A DNA stretch of 64,000 bases from Phialocephala subalpina (lineage: Eukaryota > Ascomycota > Leotiomycetes > Helotiales > Mollisiaceae): contig FJOG01000035.1 of NCBI GenBank assembly GCA_900073065.1, positions 366,317 through 430,316 on the forward strand, read 5' to 3'. The notes beneath the pieces were generated by a model. It saw only the letters and a program-made list of their open reading frames with translations. It was not told the DNA's origin and made no database searches. The position numbers and the translations under genes are program-made. Positions 1-12,389 of the stretch are shown here, one piece after another (the first letter of the stretch is position 1; every line of letters starts with the position of its first letter).

Positions 1-1904
1 TGAAGTCTTGAATCGGAGATTGACTTGAATCCGAGTGGTGAGATAGCGGTGTATCGAAGGTAGGAGTGGGTTGAGAAGTCAACGATGGTTCTGTTCCTGA
101 TGATCGATCGATCGATGAGTTCGTCTCGACCGAAGACTCCGATATATTTGCTTAGACGTGGTGTTGTGGATACAGATGAAGCAGTCAGTTCACGAGTGAC
201 TATCTCCGGAGAAGGCATGACTGGAGGATAGAGGAGGCCGAATATGAAGCGAGTGGATGAATCGGGTGTTCAAGGCCAGGGCCACTTTCTGGCATAGAAT
301 AGTGTCAACAGCAGGAGGGAAGAGATGAAGAACCGGCAAGAGATCGTTGGCGCGGCTGCTGGTTGGTTGGCTGGTTTTAGTAGGCGGATCTCAACTGCAT
401 TTGTAGATTGAAATAACGAGAGGGAAGACATGCCAGGACAGGGCCTCCAGCAATACGAACAGATTCAAAGTCAGCGACAAGAATGGGCGGTAAACAAATC
501 AACCGTTGGCCACTCGACCCATGAGGCTCACCTCGTAGGTCAGCGGAGCCGCCACCGGTAGTTTGCTGACTGGTTGTTATGTGTGGGGGCTGAATTGTCT
601 GGATGAACAAGTGGGTGGTGTTCAAGGACAGAGCTTTGTTTCGAATGCCAAAAGATGCAACGACGTCGAAAGAAAGTGTCGGTAAGCAAGCGAGGACTTG
701 CCAGTCTTGTCTGTTAATTGAAAAGCCGAAGCTAATGAGTCGAATCTGCTGGCTTTCTAGTTGGCTGGTTGGCCCCAGAGCCGCTCATTGTAAACGCTAT
801 GAATAAAGAACAAGAAAAAGTGGGGTTGATGTTCAAGGACATGACCCTTGGTGAACTGTCAAAAGCTTCAATGACGTAGGGATGAACAAGCGGTAAGCCA
901 CCATGCGAAGCACTGGCCAGTCGTTTTCTGGGTGAGGCTACTCGATCGACGATCTCACACCATTATGACTCGGGTTGCCATTGAATGGTGGGGGAAGTGG
1001 GACGAGAATGAAAGCCGAAGACCTATCAACAACTTCATAAGTGGATCTGGAGGGAAAAGCAAAGACGAACATCGTCACATGAACCGCTAGTTTCTCAACG
1101 AGGAAAAGAGCATCTCACATCTTCACCATTCTCGCATCTCGTCACATCATTCAGAAACACCAAAGTTATTCAGCAGTGGGAAAAGATTTCATTATGCCAC
1201 CCAGCCTCCCACCAACCGTCATTCATCCTCCCCTTTTGGAAAACCACATCCCCGACCCAAATAAGAGAAACCCGCATGCTCATGCAATACAAATTATCGC
1301 AAAACAACAAAAATGCCATCATTAGGAAAAATGACAATTCAACGCCCCATAGTAGACCAACCCTATAATCCCATAATATACAACCCTCAAAAAGACGATC
1401 TCTGACCGTGAAACCAAACCAAGCCAAATCAACCCACACAAGAGAGATCTAGCTCGGTGAAAATGCCTTCATCACAAGAAAATGAAAAATGTAATTTCGG
1501 GAGAGTGAGGAATCCGTGAAAACCAACATAACTATCATCATGTGGCTTGCTGTATGCCCTATTTCCAGAAACATGTCGAAAAGAAAGAGACAAGAAATTG
1601 TAGAACCGCAATGATGAAAAAGAGCAGATGACCATCCCAACCCAAACGCTATGCATGACGAGAACCCTGGACCCTAATGTGAAAAGTATCGAACGTCGAA
1701 ACCCAAAGTCCGATGAAAATGTGATGCCGTAATTGTAATGCAAAAGTCTTGAAAAATCAAAAAGGAGCTGAGAATGCAACATGCATGCAACTTTTGGATC
1801 TGGAAAGACCTGGGTATCAAGAACAGCCTCCCAATGCAACTATCTTCCTCCACCTCCGCTGATGAGCGGTCACCCAATCAAGGGGAACGCTTTAGACATT
1901 CTTC
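1..1904. other. Non-coding flank with a weak dispersed repeat
   Basis: No convincing gene is visible. ORFs on either strand are short, overlap each other and have no recognisable domain. The right part (about 1150-1900) is probably 3' flank of the LRR gene that ends at 1905. A related element recurs three times, starting near 266, 617 and 832 with the core tgttcaaggacag or a variant. The copies at 617 and 832 also share a later part of the form 'gcggtaagc...gccagtc'. Confidence 0.5.
260..945 (+). repeat. Three diverged copies of a roughly 100-bp element
   Basis: Copies start near 266, 617 and 832. Each opens with a ggtgttcaagg-like core. The second and third continue in parallel: a ggtaagc(a/c)a block, then a 'ccagtc' block about 100 nt downstream. 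Spacing is about 350 and 215 bp, so it is not a regular tandem. I do not recognise the element. Confidence 0.4.
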
Positions 1905-4512
1905 TTATCCTAATGTCCGACCACTGTGAATTGTTTGTTGGCTATGGGCTCGAGGCGTGACGGGACTCGGCCGTATTGTGCTGGCAGGACTGTAATCTGG
2001 TCCTCCGAAGGGTTGGTTGGAACTCCTCTGATCCCATCCTTCTTCACTTAAGACGCTGAGCCAGCCGTTGCCGACTTCATTTTTCAGCGCTTCTAATTTC
2101 TTCCTGTATAAATCCCCACTCGCTTTCCAATCTTGGGAATCTTTCACATTCTGTGATTTGATCAACGGGCCATCGTAGGGTACCGTCTCTATGGGTGGTA
2201 GTCGAGGTACAACTGATGTGTCGATGCGAGGCACATCGTTTTGGCTTTGTGATTGTCGAGGTTCAGAGGGGACGTAGGACGGCACTGTTCGAGGAGAAAG
2301 ATCAGGACTTGGACCTGTCCCATATCTGCTCTGTAGTCCTGCAGCTGAAAGTGTTGCCTCCTCTGCCGAGAATTTCACAGCTGGCTTGTGAGGTGAAGTC
2401 TCTGCGTTAGAGAGGTCTACTATCCTCCGTTTTGGCGTCCGCCTCTTTCGCCCCGATGAGCTTGTGTTAATCTCACTCGTAGTTGCTGCTGGTACCGGAC
2501 GCTCTTTTCGAAGGACTGCAGGTTCTCGTTGTGCAGGATAGTCGATGATGGGTTTGTTGACTTCCACGGCAGGGAGACCATAATCTTGTGGAGGTGGCTT
2601 CACCACTGGGACGTTAGGCTTCTCTGCAACCCGCTCCACCAATTGCCGACGTTCACTATAACTGGGACCATATGTGTCGATGAGGATATCTTCCGTATAG
2701 CCGGGTGTGTTCCTGAACAGGTTGAAGATGGTGACTCGGTAATTGCTGTGCGTCTTCGTGAAGGGGTTACCGGACACCCAGATCTCCCTAATATCAGGAA
2801 TGCCAGTCAGTCTGGCCAATTCCGTTGGATCCGTCATCTTGTTATCCCGCAGATCCAATCTCTCAAGAGGGTATAATCTTTCCACACCAGCAATGGATAT
2901 CAGTCGATTTGATCGAAGATTGAGGGCGGTGATTGCCGGTAAAGGATTTCTGGTCAGTGAGTGAAGCGAATCAATCATGCAATTGGAAAGATTGAGGGCT
3001 CGGAGAGCGGTGAGAGACGCTAGACAGTCGGGTATCTGCGAGAACAGGTTGATGGAGAGGTCCAGCGAATGTAGTGTATTGGCCAACGGCGAGAGACTTG
3101 CTGCAGACACCGATGTGAGGCCATTATCTGCCAAGCTGAGATGCTTCAGAAATCTCCATTTCGATGAAGGGAGTATTCCCATAGCCAGCAGATTTGACGA
3201 GCTGCCTCGCGGGTTGTGCCAACCCTCTGACATGCTTGAATGCGAACTGCCGGAACCAGATCTCTTGACTTTGTAGGATCCTCTGAGATGGCCATGTGCC
3301 GAGCCAGTTCGCGAACTTGGTGGTCGAACCGGGGAATTGCTCCTTGGTCTCGACTTGGTAGGCGACTTCGCTCCATCTGAACCTGACCGCACAAGAGAAC
3401 CCCTTCGAGCCTCTGCTTCATCACCAATATGTATTCGCTCATCTGGCGAGCCCGGCGCAGAGTTGGACTTGACAAGCTCGGCATGTGGCATGGTCGGGCT
3501 TCGCTTTGGACTTGAAGCAGCTACCCAGGTGGAAGTCGGTGACATTTGGGCTTTGGAGGATCGGCGACGTCGTTTGTCCATGTCGTCGAGTACGATGTTG
3601 ATAAGGAGGTCTGCTGGGTCGTCGACACCTGCACGCTTCACGGTTAATGATCTCAGCTGTTCAGCAAGGCGGTCCCAACCAAAAAATTGCCTGATATCAA
3701 TGTCACTGATTTCCAAAGCACTGATGTTCTTAAAGGCGAGAAGGGGCACGGCGCTGTCAAATGGGAACTCCTCGTAACCTTCAATCAATCGAGCTCGACG
3801 GTCCGGGGCAAGTCTTAGGCAAGGAATCTTGGTGAAGGCTGAGTATAGGTACTTGAGATCTGCCTCAATCTGCGCTTTCTGCTTCTCGGTTCGGGCGGCG
3901 GAATTACCAGATCCAAGTCCAAAGCTGGACCAAAGCGAAGACATTCCAGACATTACGCTTCGGACGCTGGATACCGAATGAATGGATCCATGGTCCGAGC
4001 CTCGACCCTTTGGTCGCTGGGACTTGCTTAGGAAAGAGACATAGTTCGATGCAGAGGTGTCATGAATATTCTCCAATCGCACGTTCATGGGTCCTACAGC
4101 AATACCAAGGTCTTCAAAGCGGGACAGCAGATAGAAGAGGTGATGAGGTGTCAAGGCAAGTTTTGCAGGTTTGATATTATGGGACGTGAAAGTCAGAATA
4201 CCCGGGAGGGAGAGGGCAGAGGCAAGTGTACTCGATGTGGAGGAGGAGGAAGCGGACGAAGGAGGGTTTGTTGTCGTTGGCGATCCAGGCGTAGCTGAAC
4301 TTCCAACGGCACCCGTTGCAGTCTGCGACGCGCCATTTTTAGGAGTTTGTTGGCGTCGTAATTGAAGAGCATTCGCGAGCGCCTTCTCGTGCGTCCGGAC
4401 GAAGTGGGCCAAGTTCTGTGGCAGGCGGACGTTAGATACTTATCTGGATAAGAACAGAGAAAACTCGAGTACGTACCTTTATGAAGAACTGTCCATCCTC
4501 TGTGTCCATCAT
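1905..4512 (-). CDS. Leucine-rich repeat protein, 848 aa
   Basis: Two exons on the minus strand: 4512-4477 (12 codons starting MMDTEDGQFFIK) and 4415-1905. The intron is GTACGT...CACAG in phase 0, and the first exon rescues a proper ATG that the long ORF lacks. The protein has a Ser/Pro-rich linker (about residues 270-400), then four or five leucine-rich repeats (about 430-590) with the usual LxxLxLxxN pattern. The last repeat is followed by a cap-like 'GNPFT' segment, and a basic, proline-rich tail completes the protein. There is no signal peptide or membrane segment, so it is probably a cytosolic or nuclear scaffold. LRRs mediate protein binding; the partner cannot be told. Family identity beyond LRR is unknown to me. 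Confidence 0.88.
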
Positions 4513-6150
4513 TGAGGATGCATGTGGTTTATCGTAATGTGGGAAGAAGCTCTACAGCCCTTCGGCGGGATAGAAAACCCAAGAGAAGGCTATGAACTGC
4601 CTTGTGTCTCTACCACGGATCACGGAGAAGATCGTGTGCTAGACGTACGACTCAACGAGGAGGAGGGAAGAGGTCGAGGCGGTCTGCGAGTGACACAACA
4701 TTAGCTTTCTTGTCAGTGTGGTCTGAATGGTAAGGCTGGAGGGCAAAATGAGAGTGCATCAATGACTCCGCTATGAGTGTCGAGCCTCGAGTCCCGGATG
4801 CATCGCCCAGGCAGTCTGGGTGAATGGCGACGACATGCCTTCAAGCACGACGGAGGAGTGCATATGACTTATCACAGCGCGTCCAACACACATGAGACGC
4901 TGTGCACGTAAGGAGCAGATAGAGGACTGTACATACCTATACACAGTACTTCTTTTCGTGGAGGTGCTAGGCACCGAGAGCAACACAGCTCTAAGCACTC
5001 TGCAACTGAGGCAGAAGAGAGGATCGCGGACGAGGGACGACGAGGTCAAGTCTAAGAGGTCTCCAGCGATATCTCTCTGGGAAAAGTTCTGCCGCCGACG
5101 AGATCTCACAGTGACCAATAGTGGAGATGGGTGGCTTCACGTCGAGTTTGTGTGCTCATGCGGGCTGTCTGCACAGCGAGTTCGGTCGAGCCTTTCGTTC
5201 GTGCAGGCTGGTGCAGGATCCACTGGGCCAGGATGATATGCGTCGAGAGTCCAGTGCACTCCCTGTCACTTCGAGGAAGGGTTTGTGAGTGCAGCCGGGA
5301 CAAGACGCACGCACGAGTGAACACAATAGAGAATTGTACTGTACGGTATGGAGGCAGAAGGAAAAAGTGGCAGCTGCAGGTCTCGCGGCTGGAGGAAAGA
5401 GCAGCGTTCCGGATGAGACCGAGATCTGGAGGCAGCGAGTCGAAGAGGACTTTGTACAGAGAAGAGCGTCGTGGATATCGGTGAGTTGATGCTGAAGAGC
5501 TGGATGGATGTCTGGTGGCCCGCCGAGTAAATTGCATGCAAAAGCGAGCGCCCACTACGGCGTCCGTCCCACGCTAGTCTCTTCGGGCGTCAACACCGAG
5601 AGCAGATCGAGTCTTGAGTAGAAACACGACCAGCAAGCTGCGAGATCGTGAGATTTTTCACTACAGGCCTGGCTGAGGGTCGCAGTTGAGCATGACGGTG
5701 GAGACTCAGATGCAGAAACAAAGCCTCTCCGCTGCGAGCTGGTGGATATCGATGTCGTCGTTTTGCTTGAAGTGGAGAGTTTGGCTGCATTGAATGCTTT
5801 GATACAGGACAGGACTACACATTTGATAGTGGGCTTCGCGGACAGGCTCTGCTCTGCTCTGCTCTGCTCTGCTCCTATGGGTTTGAGATCACGACGATGC
5901 GGGCTACAGATTTGTGATAGCACGCGGGATACGTCTGCAAATTGTTGAACTTCTGCTGTTTGATAGGAGAATTTCTGCATCGACAGCGGGCAATATCACC
6001 GTCGCTCCTTCTCCTTCTCTGTCTCTGAGTGCGATCATCGCGACCCTGCAGACTTGAGAAAGAACCCCTCCAAGGCTCCCAGAACTCGACAACGAACATC
6101 CCCCACTGGAAATAATCTGACATTAACTATTATCCCACGATTCAAGCATG
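4513..6150. other. Upstream region of the LRR gene, no supported gene
   Basis: This 1.6 kb lies upstream of the minus-strand LRR gene and probably holds its promoter and leader. Overlapping ORFs of 60-149 aa occur in nearly all frames, are Arg/Ser-rich and resemble nothing I know, so I treat them as chance. A pentanucleotide microsatellite lies at 5846-5874. Confidence 0.4.
5846..5874 (+). repeat. (GCTCT)n microsatellite
   Basis: Five perfect GCTCT units followed by a partial unit, 29 bp in all. Confidence 0.9.
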
Positions 6151-9100
6151 TCGTTGCGAACATTGGTCAACAGCCTGCCTGAATCGTGTCAATGTCAACA
6201 ATCACCGCATCCTGTCCTATCCCGGCGGTGAATTCATGAAATTAATTGATCGACGGCATCAATCGCGAGAGATTGCTCTTTCAGCGCGATCCCTGCAGTG
6301 GTGGGGGGAATTGCACGGACGCCCGCCATCAACTGGTTCCCAAAGCCAGCGTCTGTAGGCGAAGGAGGGGTCTCAAATGCTGCATCTCCATTCCAGCCGC
6401 GATGGCCAGAAGAAAGACGACCAGCCGAGCCAAATCCCACGAGAACCGCCAATGAGACTTCATACTTGCCTTTCTCGTCCATGGCACCCCGTCGTCGCCT
6501 CCCTCCAACATGATCCAGCAGCATATGAATTGCTGCGGGTGCCGCCCTCACGTCGACGCCCTCCTACGGTCCTACCAGAGACGCTTCTCCTAAGAGAAGA
6601 GATTCAAACTCAGCGGTGAAGACCAGTTGCCACCACACACATTCTCTTCTCGACGACGCATTACCAACAGTCACCCACACCCATCTCTGATTAGACCAAT
6701 GCTGACATGGTCACACCAATATACGAGACAAGCGATTCATCAGCCTCAAAGCCTCGTGAGAAAGGCGGTCTTAGAAGGGTTCGGAGGGATGATGGAACAG
6801 ATTGGTTCTGTTTCACCAACCATCCTTCTCCGTCAGCTACTTCGGGACGGCACCTCACCGAGCTGATGCACGAATTATTATTACAGTACTTCTGTTACGC
6901 TTGCAATGTGTAGCTAAGGTGGCGGCCAAGATATCTCTGATATCCCCAAGATGGACGGACGGATAGTGTACCAGGAAAGCAACGATGACCTCAATCTACA
7001 GCTGCACGATTCAATTCGACAATGGGATACTCAGTATGGCTTGCCGAGGACGAAACACCGTCCAGCTGTGATTGGATGGCTTGGGGGAGGAAACATCTGC
7101 TGCATGTGCGTGAAGATGTGGCCGACCAAAGAGATCTCTTCGAGATAGCACCTTGCAGCTCGCCAAACTTCACCCCACACTCTGGTTGCCCGTCGGGAAC
7201 ATCATCGTCCTGAAGATATCCTCAGATGTGACCGGTGGAACAGCTGATCTGTTTCAATCAGATATCAGCAGCATTCCTGCTCTCACACACCCTCAAGAGC
7301 CGGAACTATCGGCTACTTATAACTTGCCTTCCAGAAACGGAAGCATTTCGCTCTCTTAGCGCAAGCCACTGTGCAGAGTGCAGTAAGGTTTCTCTTGCAG
7401 CATGTTTCGACGTTGACGCACAACATCAACCTCATACCTCTGCGCGGGGCAATATCGTGAGTTTGATCCAACGTCAAAATTTGGACAGCGGTACAGGAGA
7501 GCGGTGAGGGATACGCGTGCGCGTGGAGGGGTAATTTTTGAAGAATTCGGGGTCCTCTCGACTTGGCGTGCCGACACCGTTAGCCCTGATGGCAAGGTTA
7601 CAGATTTTAAGTTCACAAGGCCTGTCTGTGACGGTGCGTACTAGCTGCGCGGATGAAGTCGCGCCGCCGCGACATGCGCATCATTTCTCGTCCCATGCAA
7701 ACATGGCTTTGAACGTCTGGGCTTGGAGCAAGCGGCATCGGAACTCATCGAAACACGCTCGAACATCGTGAGCTCTCTGCTGCAGAAATTACAGACGGAG
7801 TCTTCACCGTTATTTGATCGCGACGATATCCCCAGCATCATACCTCTTTTGATGTCGGGAGATTTACGGCGCTACCAAGTCTGGAGACATGATATGCTCG
7901 GCACAAAACACCTGGAGCTACTCCGTGTACGATCTCGAGGCTATTTCTGCAGCAAACCTCACATCTGGAGTAGATCTTCATTGGGGAAGAACCATCGTCG
8001 AATGCTTCGGAGCGCGGGACTACCGCCAAGCCCTATTCCGAGTCAGAAGCTCAAGAAACTCGGCCATATTTGTCAACATTCCAAAAAGTCGGTCATGATC
8101 ATCAACTCATACTCAGATGACTTTCGAGCTTTGAAACTTGATTCAGAAGAACTTGATTCAGATCTATCTTTAATTACGAAGAGTCAAGTGACTGAGAAGC
8201 TTCATTTTGGGAGCATGCCTCGGAAAGATATCTTTATCACGTGCGATTGTCTTTGTCTTACTTGATCTGTCACTACCTTGCAATGTTTTGCGAATTCTCA
8301 TCACACCACACCGGCAACTGAAGGTCCATAGACTTTCGCTGTCACCGCCAGAGCTTATCTTTGATTATCAGATCTGTTTCCAATCTTTCGGCCCCCAAAG
8401 CTTTTTGCAAGCCACCTCCAGAATAACGTTTCCACGCGCGGGGATGACCCCAGAAAACACACGACACGTCCCAATGTGGGACATCAAAACCCAAGTGGGA
8501 CATCTATCACTACGTCATCGACAATAATCACTGTTTTATAAGTGCCCTTTGGAAATCATTTCCGAACAAGCGGTCCTTGTATTGATGGGGCATCAACTCG
8601 AGATGCCCCTCATATGTGGGCTTCGGGCACGAGAGGAAGACTGAAGATGTATGATGAGTTGTCAAATGTCAGGGACAGCGTACAACAGCTCAGGAAGAAC
8701 AACGACAGCGAGTCCATCGTCGGAGAAGCAACGATTGTTTTGTTCACGGTGGAGAAGTTGATCACGTCTTCAGGCACTTCCGAAATTCGGCATCGAGCAT
8801 GATCCGATACTAGTACCGAACCTCACTCCTTTTTGCCTGCATCGAATCCAACGTCTGGGTTTTTGCGAATGCGACATTCAATTCCGTCCGCAGGATCATC
8901 AGGGGAAGGGAAGTTCATGCAGAACAAGGACCCGAGCTTGAATGGATTATATTTCCCCGCTTATGGTAACACAAACATGTACCACGGTCCCTGTTCCTGA
9001 CAGCATAATGCTGTCCTACGAGAAAAGATACCTGCAGGTACTTGCAGGTACATATATTCGTCTCACAGCAGTAATTTCAACGGGCAAGGTACGGAAGGCA

Positions 9101-9400
9101 CCACAAGGGATAAGAGTTCAGATGACAGCCAATGCAGGTAATAGTGCATGCGACCGATATCGCGTTCGGATTCCGGCACTGTTTGTTCAACGGTTCTAAA
9201 GGGCCTGGAGATGCCATGTGAGGGATTGTTGGGGACGGCAGATGTTTGGGAGGTTGTCGTTCTGCTTTTAGTTTCCGCGAATCGCTTCGAGCCGGCTTGT
9301 TGTGGTTGAGTGTTTGGGGGTGAGATTGAGGAAGTGGTGATAGGAAAGTCCCTACCCCTTCTTTCAAGTTGATGCGTATTGAGCTCCTGTTCTCTGCCGT
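6150..9400 (+). other. Gene-free stretch with scattered coding-like fragments, possibly a decayed gene
   Basis: No continuous gene model could be built. Several plus-strand fragments look protein-like but sit in different frames with stops between them. They are about 6707-6860, 6951-7150, 7200-7360, 7440-7640 (a frame reading FDPTSKFGQRYRRAV, ending at a TAG), 7723-7920 (180-aa ORF, first third) and 7889-8098 (frame containing NTWSYSVYDLEAISA). Frames change without credible GT-AG introns. This could be an eroded gene or chance; I could not assign a family. Confidence 0.25.
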
Positions 9401-11225
9401 TTGATCACCTCATACTTTTCGTCCTCTCTTGCAATCATTCTCATAGGATTTTTATTCAGCTTCGTTGATAATTATGGCATGTGATGATGGCAACATGCCA
9501 CCTCAATGTTATGTCTAGGGCAGCGTCGAGGTAAAGTCGTTGGCCATGCCATTAGTGAGGTGAAGGGCAATGAGTGTTAAGGAGGCAGATTGAAAAGATG
9601 AAATAGAGTTGCTTTCACTCCACCCTATTTGCTGCTCTTCACCGCTGTCAAACATATCTCCATTGTCAAGATCCAAACTACAAGTCAGCCACTCTACTCA
9701 AAGAGTCTTCCGAAGATTCGAAAGTAAGAGGGTAAAGAACTTTCACTTTGAACTGATGCTTGTCGAAGTGAATGCCACCGTGTACGCTCACACGGGCAGA
9801 GATGTACTGCTTGTGCGTGTCAAGGGGTGATTGAGAAGAGAAAGAAGCTGGCTCCTAGCTAACATGATTATATAGACCCAGCTAGAAGTCTCGGCCAGCG
9901 AGGTCGAGAAACGTGGGGTGAATAATCGGCTCCAGGGGAGAAACGGATGCGAATCTGTTGTGTTGCGTATGATTTCAGCTTTTCGACCGAGGCTAGAGTC
10001 CATTCAATGCTTGATATGTACCTAGAGCCTGGGAGCGAATGGCATCAAGCGCCTCGCTTGATGCCCCTGGCGTCTTTTGGTGATGTGTATATACAGGACC
10101 TGTCCCTCTGCGATCTCCTTTCCCTTTCAAGCACTAACATACTTTTCCACCACACTCCTAGCGAATCTGAGTTCGAGCTTGGTGCTATTCATCGGAGTAC
10201 GGGTTGCTGAAGATGGTTGGAGAGTGGGTGGTTATTCCTTCGAAGTTCGAGTCTAGTTGAGATTTCTGCGTGAGTCCATTCTCATTCTTTTACAGGGTCA
10301 TCTCATCTCAAAATCTTTTTTTGTCAATCGTTTGCTTACGATTCTCATACGAGTTGACGGCGAGATATACGCCATATTAATACTCAGAAGGGGAGCATCT
10401 TGACCAGCCTATCGAGGTGCGGTGCATACCCACCTCTAATATATGGTTGAACTATGTTTTCATAACCGTCGCCTTTGCTGTCCGTCGTTGCGGATCATGC
10501 GATCGGATCGGTGTACCCTATGGCAATCATGATTGTGATCAGTTGTGCGTAAGCGGTGTATATAATTTCGCTTTCTGCTCGAGGAGCTGATGGCTCTCTG
10601 GCGTCTCGGCTAGCGAAGTTGAGGAAAGGGAGGGTGATATGTTGTTTGATGGAGAAGGAGGCGTGAAATTGTTGTTTTACGCTTGGTTCTTGTGGGGGGT
10701 TGCAATTGATCGAGACTGGAATTAACGAATTGCATTTTATATTGTACGAGAAGTTCGAGTGCTTTTGCTCTCCATCTTGAGTAAGCTCTCGGTAGCACGA
10801 TCGGGTCATATCTCCCCAGAGCTCCAACTTTCAACCCAACTTTCCTCTCCAGTCAGCCATCTCAATTCACTACTTGGATCTCTGATTCTCAAATGAGTCT
10901 CAATATTCATACGCATAGAGCTATCGGGAGCGAAGATTCATCTGCGACTGCGCTCGCTCCCTGTACTACTCTACAGTCTTTCAAGTTATTAATATAAACC
11001 ACCTATACTCCTAACCCTACAGTATATTTCCCCCTCTCGGTGTTGCTGGAGCGATAGGCTGTGTTGGAGACCTTGTCCAAACTCAGAATAAGCACTGTCC
11101 CGGCGAATTTAGCAACAAACACCCTGGGGCTGGAGGTGATTGGGGAGTGAGTGGTTTTGCTTTGAAGTTATTGTCTGGTTCTCATCCAGCTTCATTTCAA
11201 CTAATCCTGTGGGTATAAGAGTAAG

Positions 11226-11241
11226 CACGTGATCACGTGCG
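11226..11241. promoter_or_regulatory. Perfect 16-bp palindrome with two CACGTG E-boxes
   Basis: The sequence gcacgtgatcacgtgc is its own reverse complement and holds two CACGTG cores separated by two bases. CACGTG is the classical bHLH/bZIP-bHLH site (Cbf1/Pho4/SREBP type). No gene start lies within 1 kb, so a regulatory role is only inferred. Confidence 0.45.
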
Positions 11242-11274
11242 ACGCTAGGCTGCACTAGGACTAGCGTGGGAACG

Positions 11275-11311
11275 CGCAAAGTTGGAGGATATAACTCTCC
11301 AACTTTGCGCT
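11275..11311. repeat. Perfect 14-bp inverted repeat with 9-nt loop
   Basis: Left arm gcgcaaagttggag (11275-11288), right arm ctccaactttgcgc (11298-11311), loop gatataact. All 14 pairs match. It lies 33 bp downstream of the E-box palindrome. Confidence 0.8.
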
Positions 11312-12348
11312 CTTACTTCTGATCATCTACAACTCAACGGAATACAATAGCACAGTCTTATTGTATTATGTTTCTGACCTACTCACATGTGACTAGGTAT
11401 CCCTGGTGATACCAACAAATCCTATTTATCTCGTCTCAAAGGTTACTTCTTGTTGTCAACTTCATGCTTGCAATCCTCTTGAGACTTGACAGCAAATTAC
11501 CCATCAGACCACTACTGGCAGACGTGCTCATTTAAAGCAACAATAAACGAATAGCCAGTCAGAAAACACCTCAATCAACTCTTTTCAACAGCCGCAGGTC
11601 CTACTCGAGCATTTGACTTTCGACTCTCGAGGAATGTTATCACTTCTTGGAAGTGTCCCAAGCGTTGGACGAAGAGACCGGGACCGCAGACCCCTCTTTT
11701 ATACTGTTAGAAGTTCTGGGTCACGATAGAGATATTATTGTCATCAATTCACGCAGAGTTCTGTGGGATTGAAGGTGAATGTGGCATGAATCCAATGTCA
11801 CAAGTATATATTAGCGAATGCCTAGAGTACCTGAAGTGAGATGCGGAGAACCATTGCGAGTTCTTTTCTTGAAAATGAAGGTTGGATGGGTGAACTGCCC
11901 GGTGAACGGCATCGTGGTTATTCTATCCCGGGAGGGAATTGGAAGAATTTCCAAAGGAAATTTCAAGTGTATGCTAGAGATGTGGATCATGTGGTACTGC
12001 TGCCGATCTGGGTTAAGCGACCGAGAAAGGGTTGACCTTCGCGACAGATAAATGGGTTATTTGGTGAAGTGAAATATCTACTTAGTAGGGATGAGAGGAT
12101 TGGGTACCATGTAGAGATATCCACTCCCACCTCTCGTGTCTTAACCTTCCGTTGAAGAAGTGACCTCCACTCTTTTGCCTCTCCCCTTCTGCCTCTCCCC
12201 TTCTTCGCATAAGCGAGGACCTTTGCTTTGTCTCCAGCCTGAACTCCTCAACTCGAGCATCTCTTACGCACCGGCTCTACTCCAGCCTCTAATAGAGCAT
12301 GAATAATCGTCCGTATAGCTTTAAATGCGCACGAATTTGTTCAGCCAT

Positions 12349-12389
12349 AGAAGCTTCCTCCGACTATTCGACGGTTAGAGGAAGCTTCT
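12349..12389. repeat. Perfect 12-bp inverted repeat with 17-nt loop
   Basis: Left arm agaagcttcctc (12349-12360), right arm gaggaagcttct (12378-12389). Each arm carries a HindIII-like aagctt. An A/T-rich run follows. Confidence 0.75.

Noticed and set aside
5106..5555. 149-codon minus-strand ORF upstream of the LRR gene
   Set aside because: Ser/Arg/Thr-rich, overlapped by ORFs of similar length in other frames, no domain or splice context.
6900..8270. Idea that the coding-like fragments are the end of a reducing polyketide synthase
   Set aside because: No ketoreductase, enoyl-reductase or carrier-protein motif could be matched in any frame.
10225..10255. gttcgagtc resembling a tRNA T-loop
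   Set aside because: No matching D-arm, anticodon arm or acceptor stem around it.
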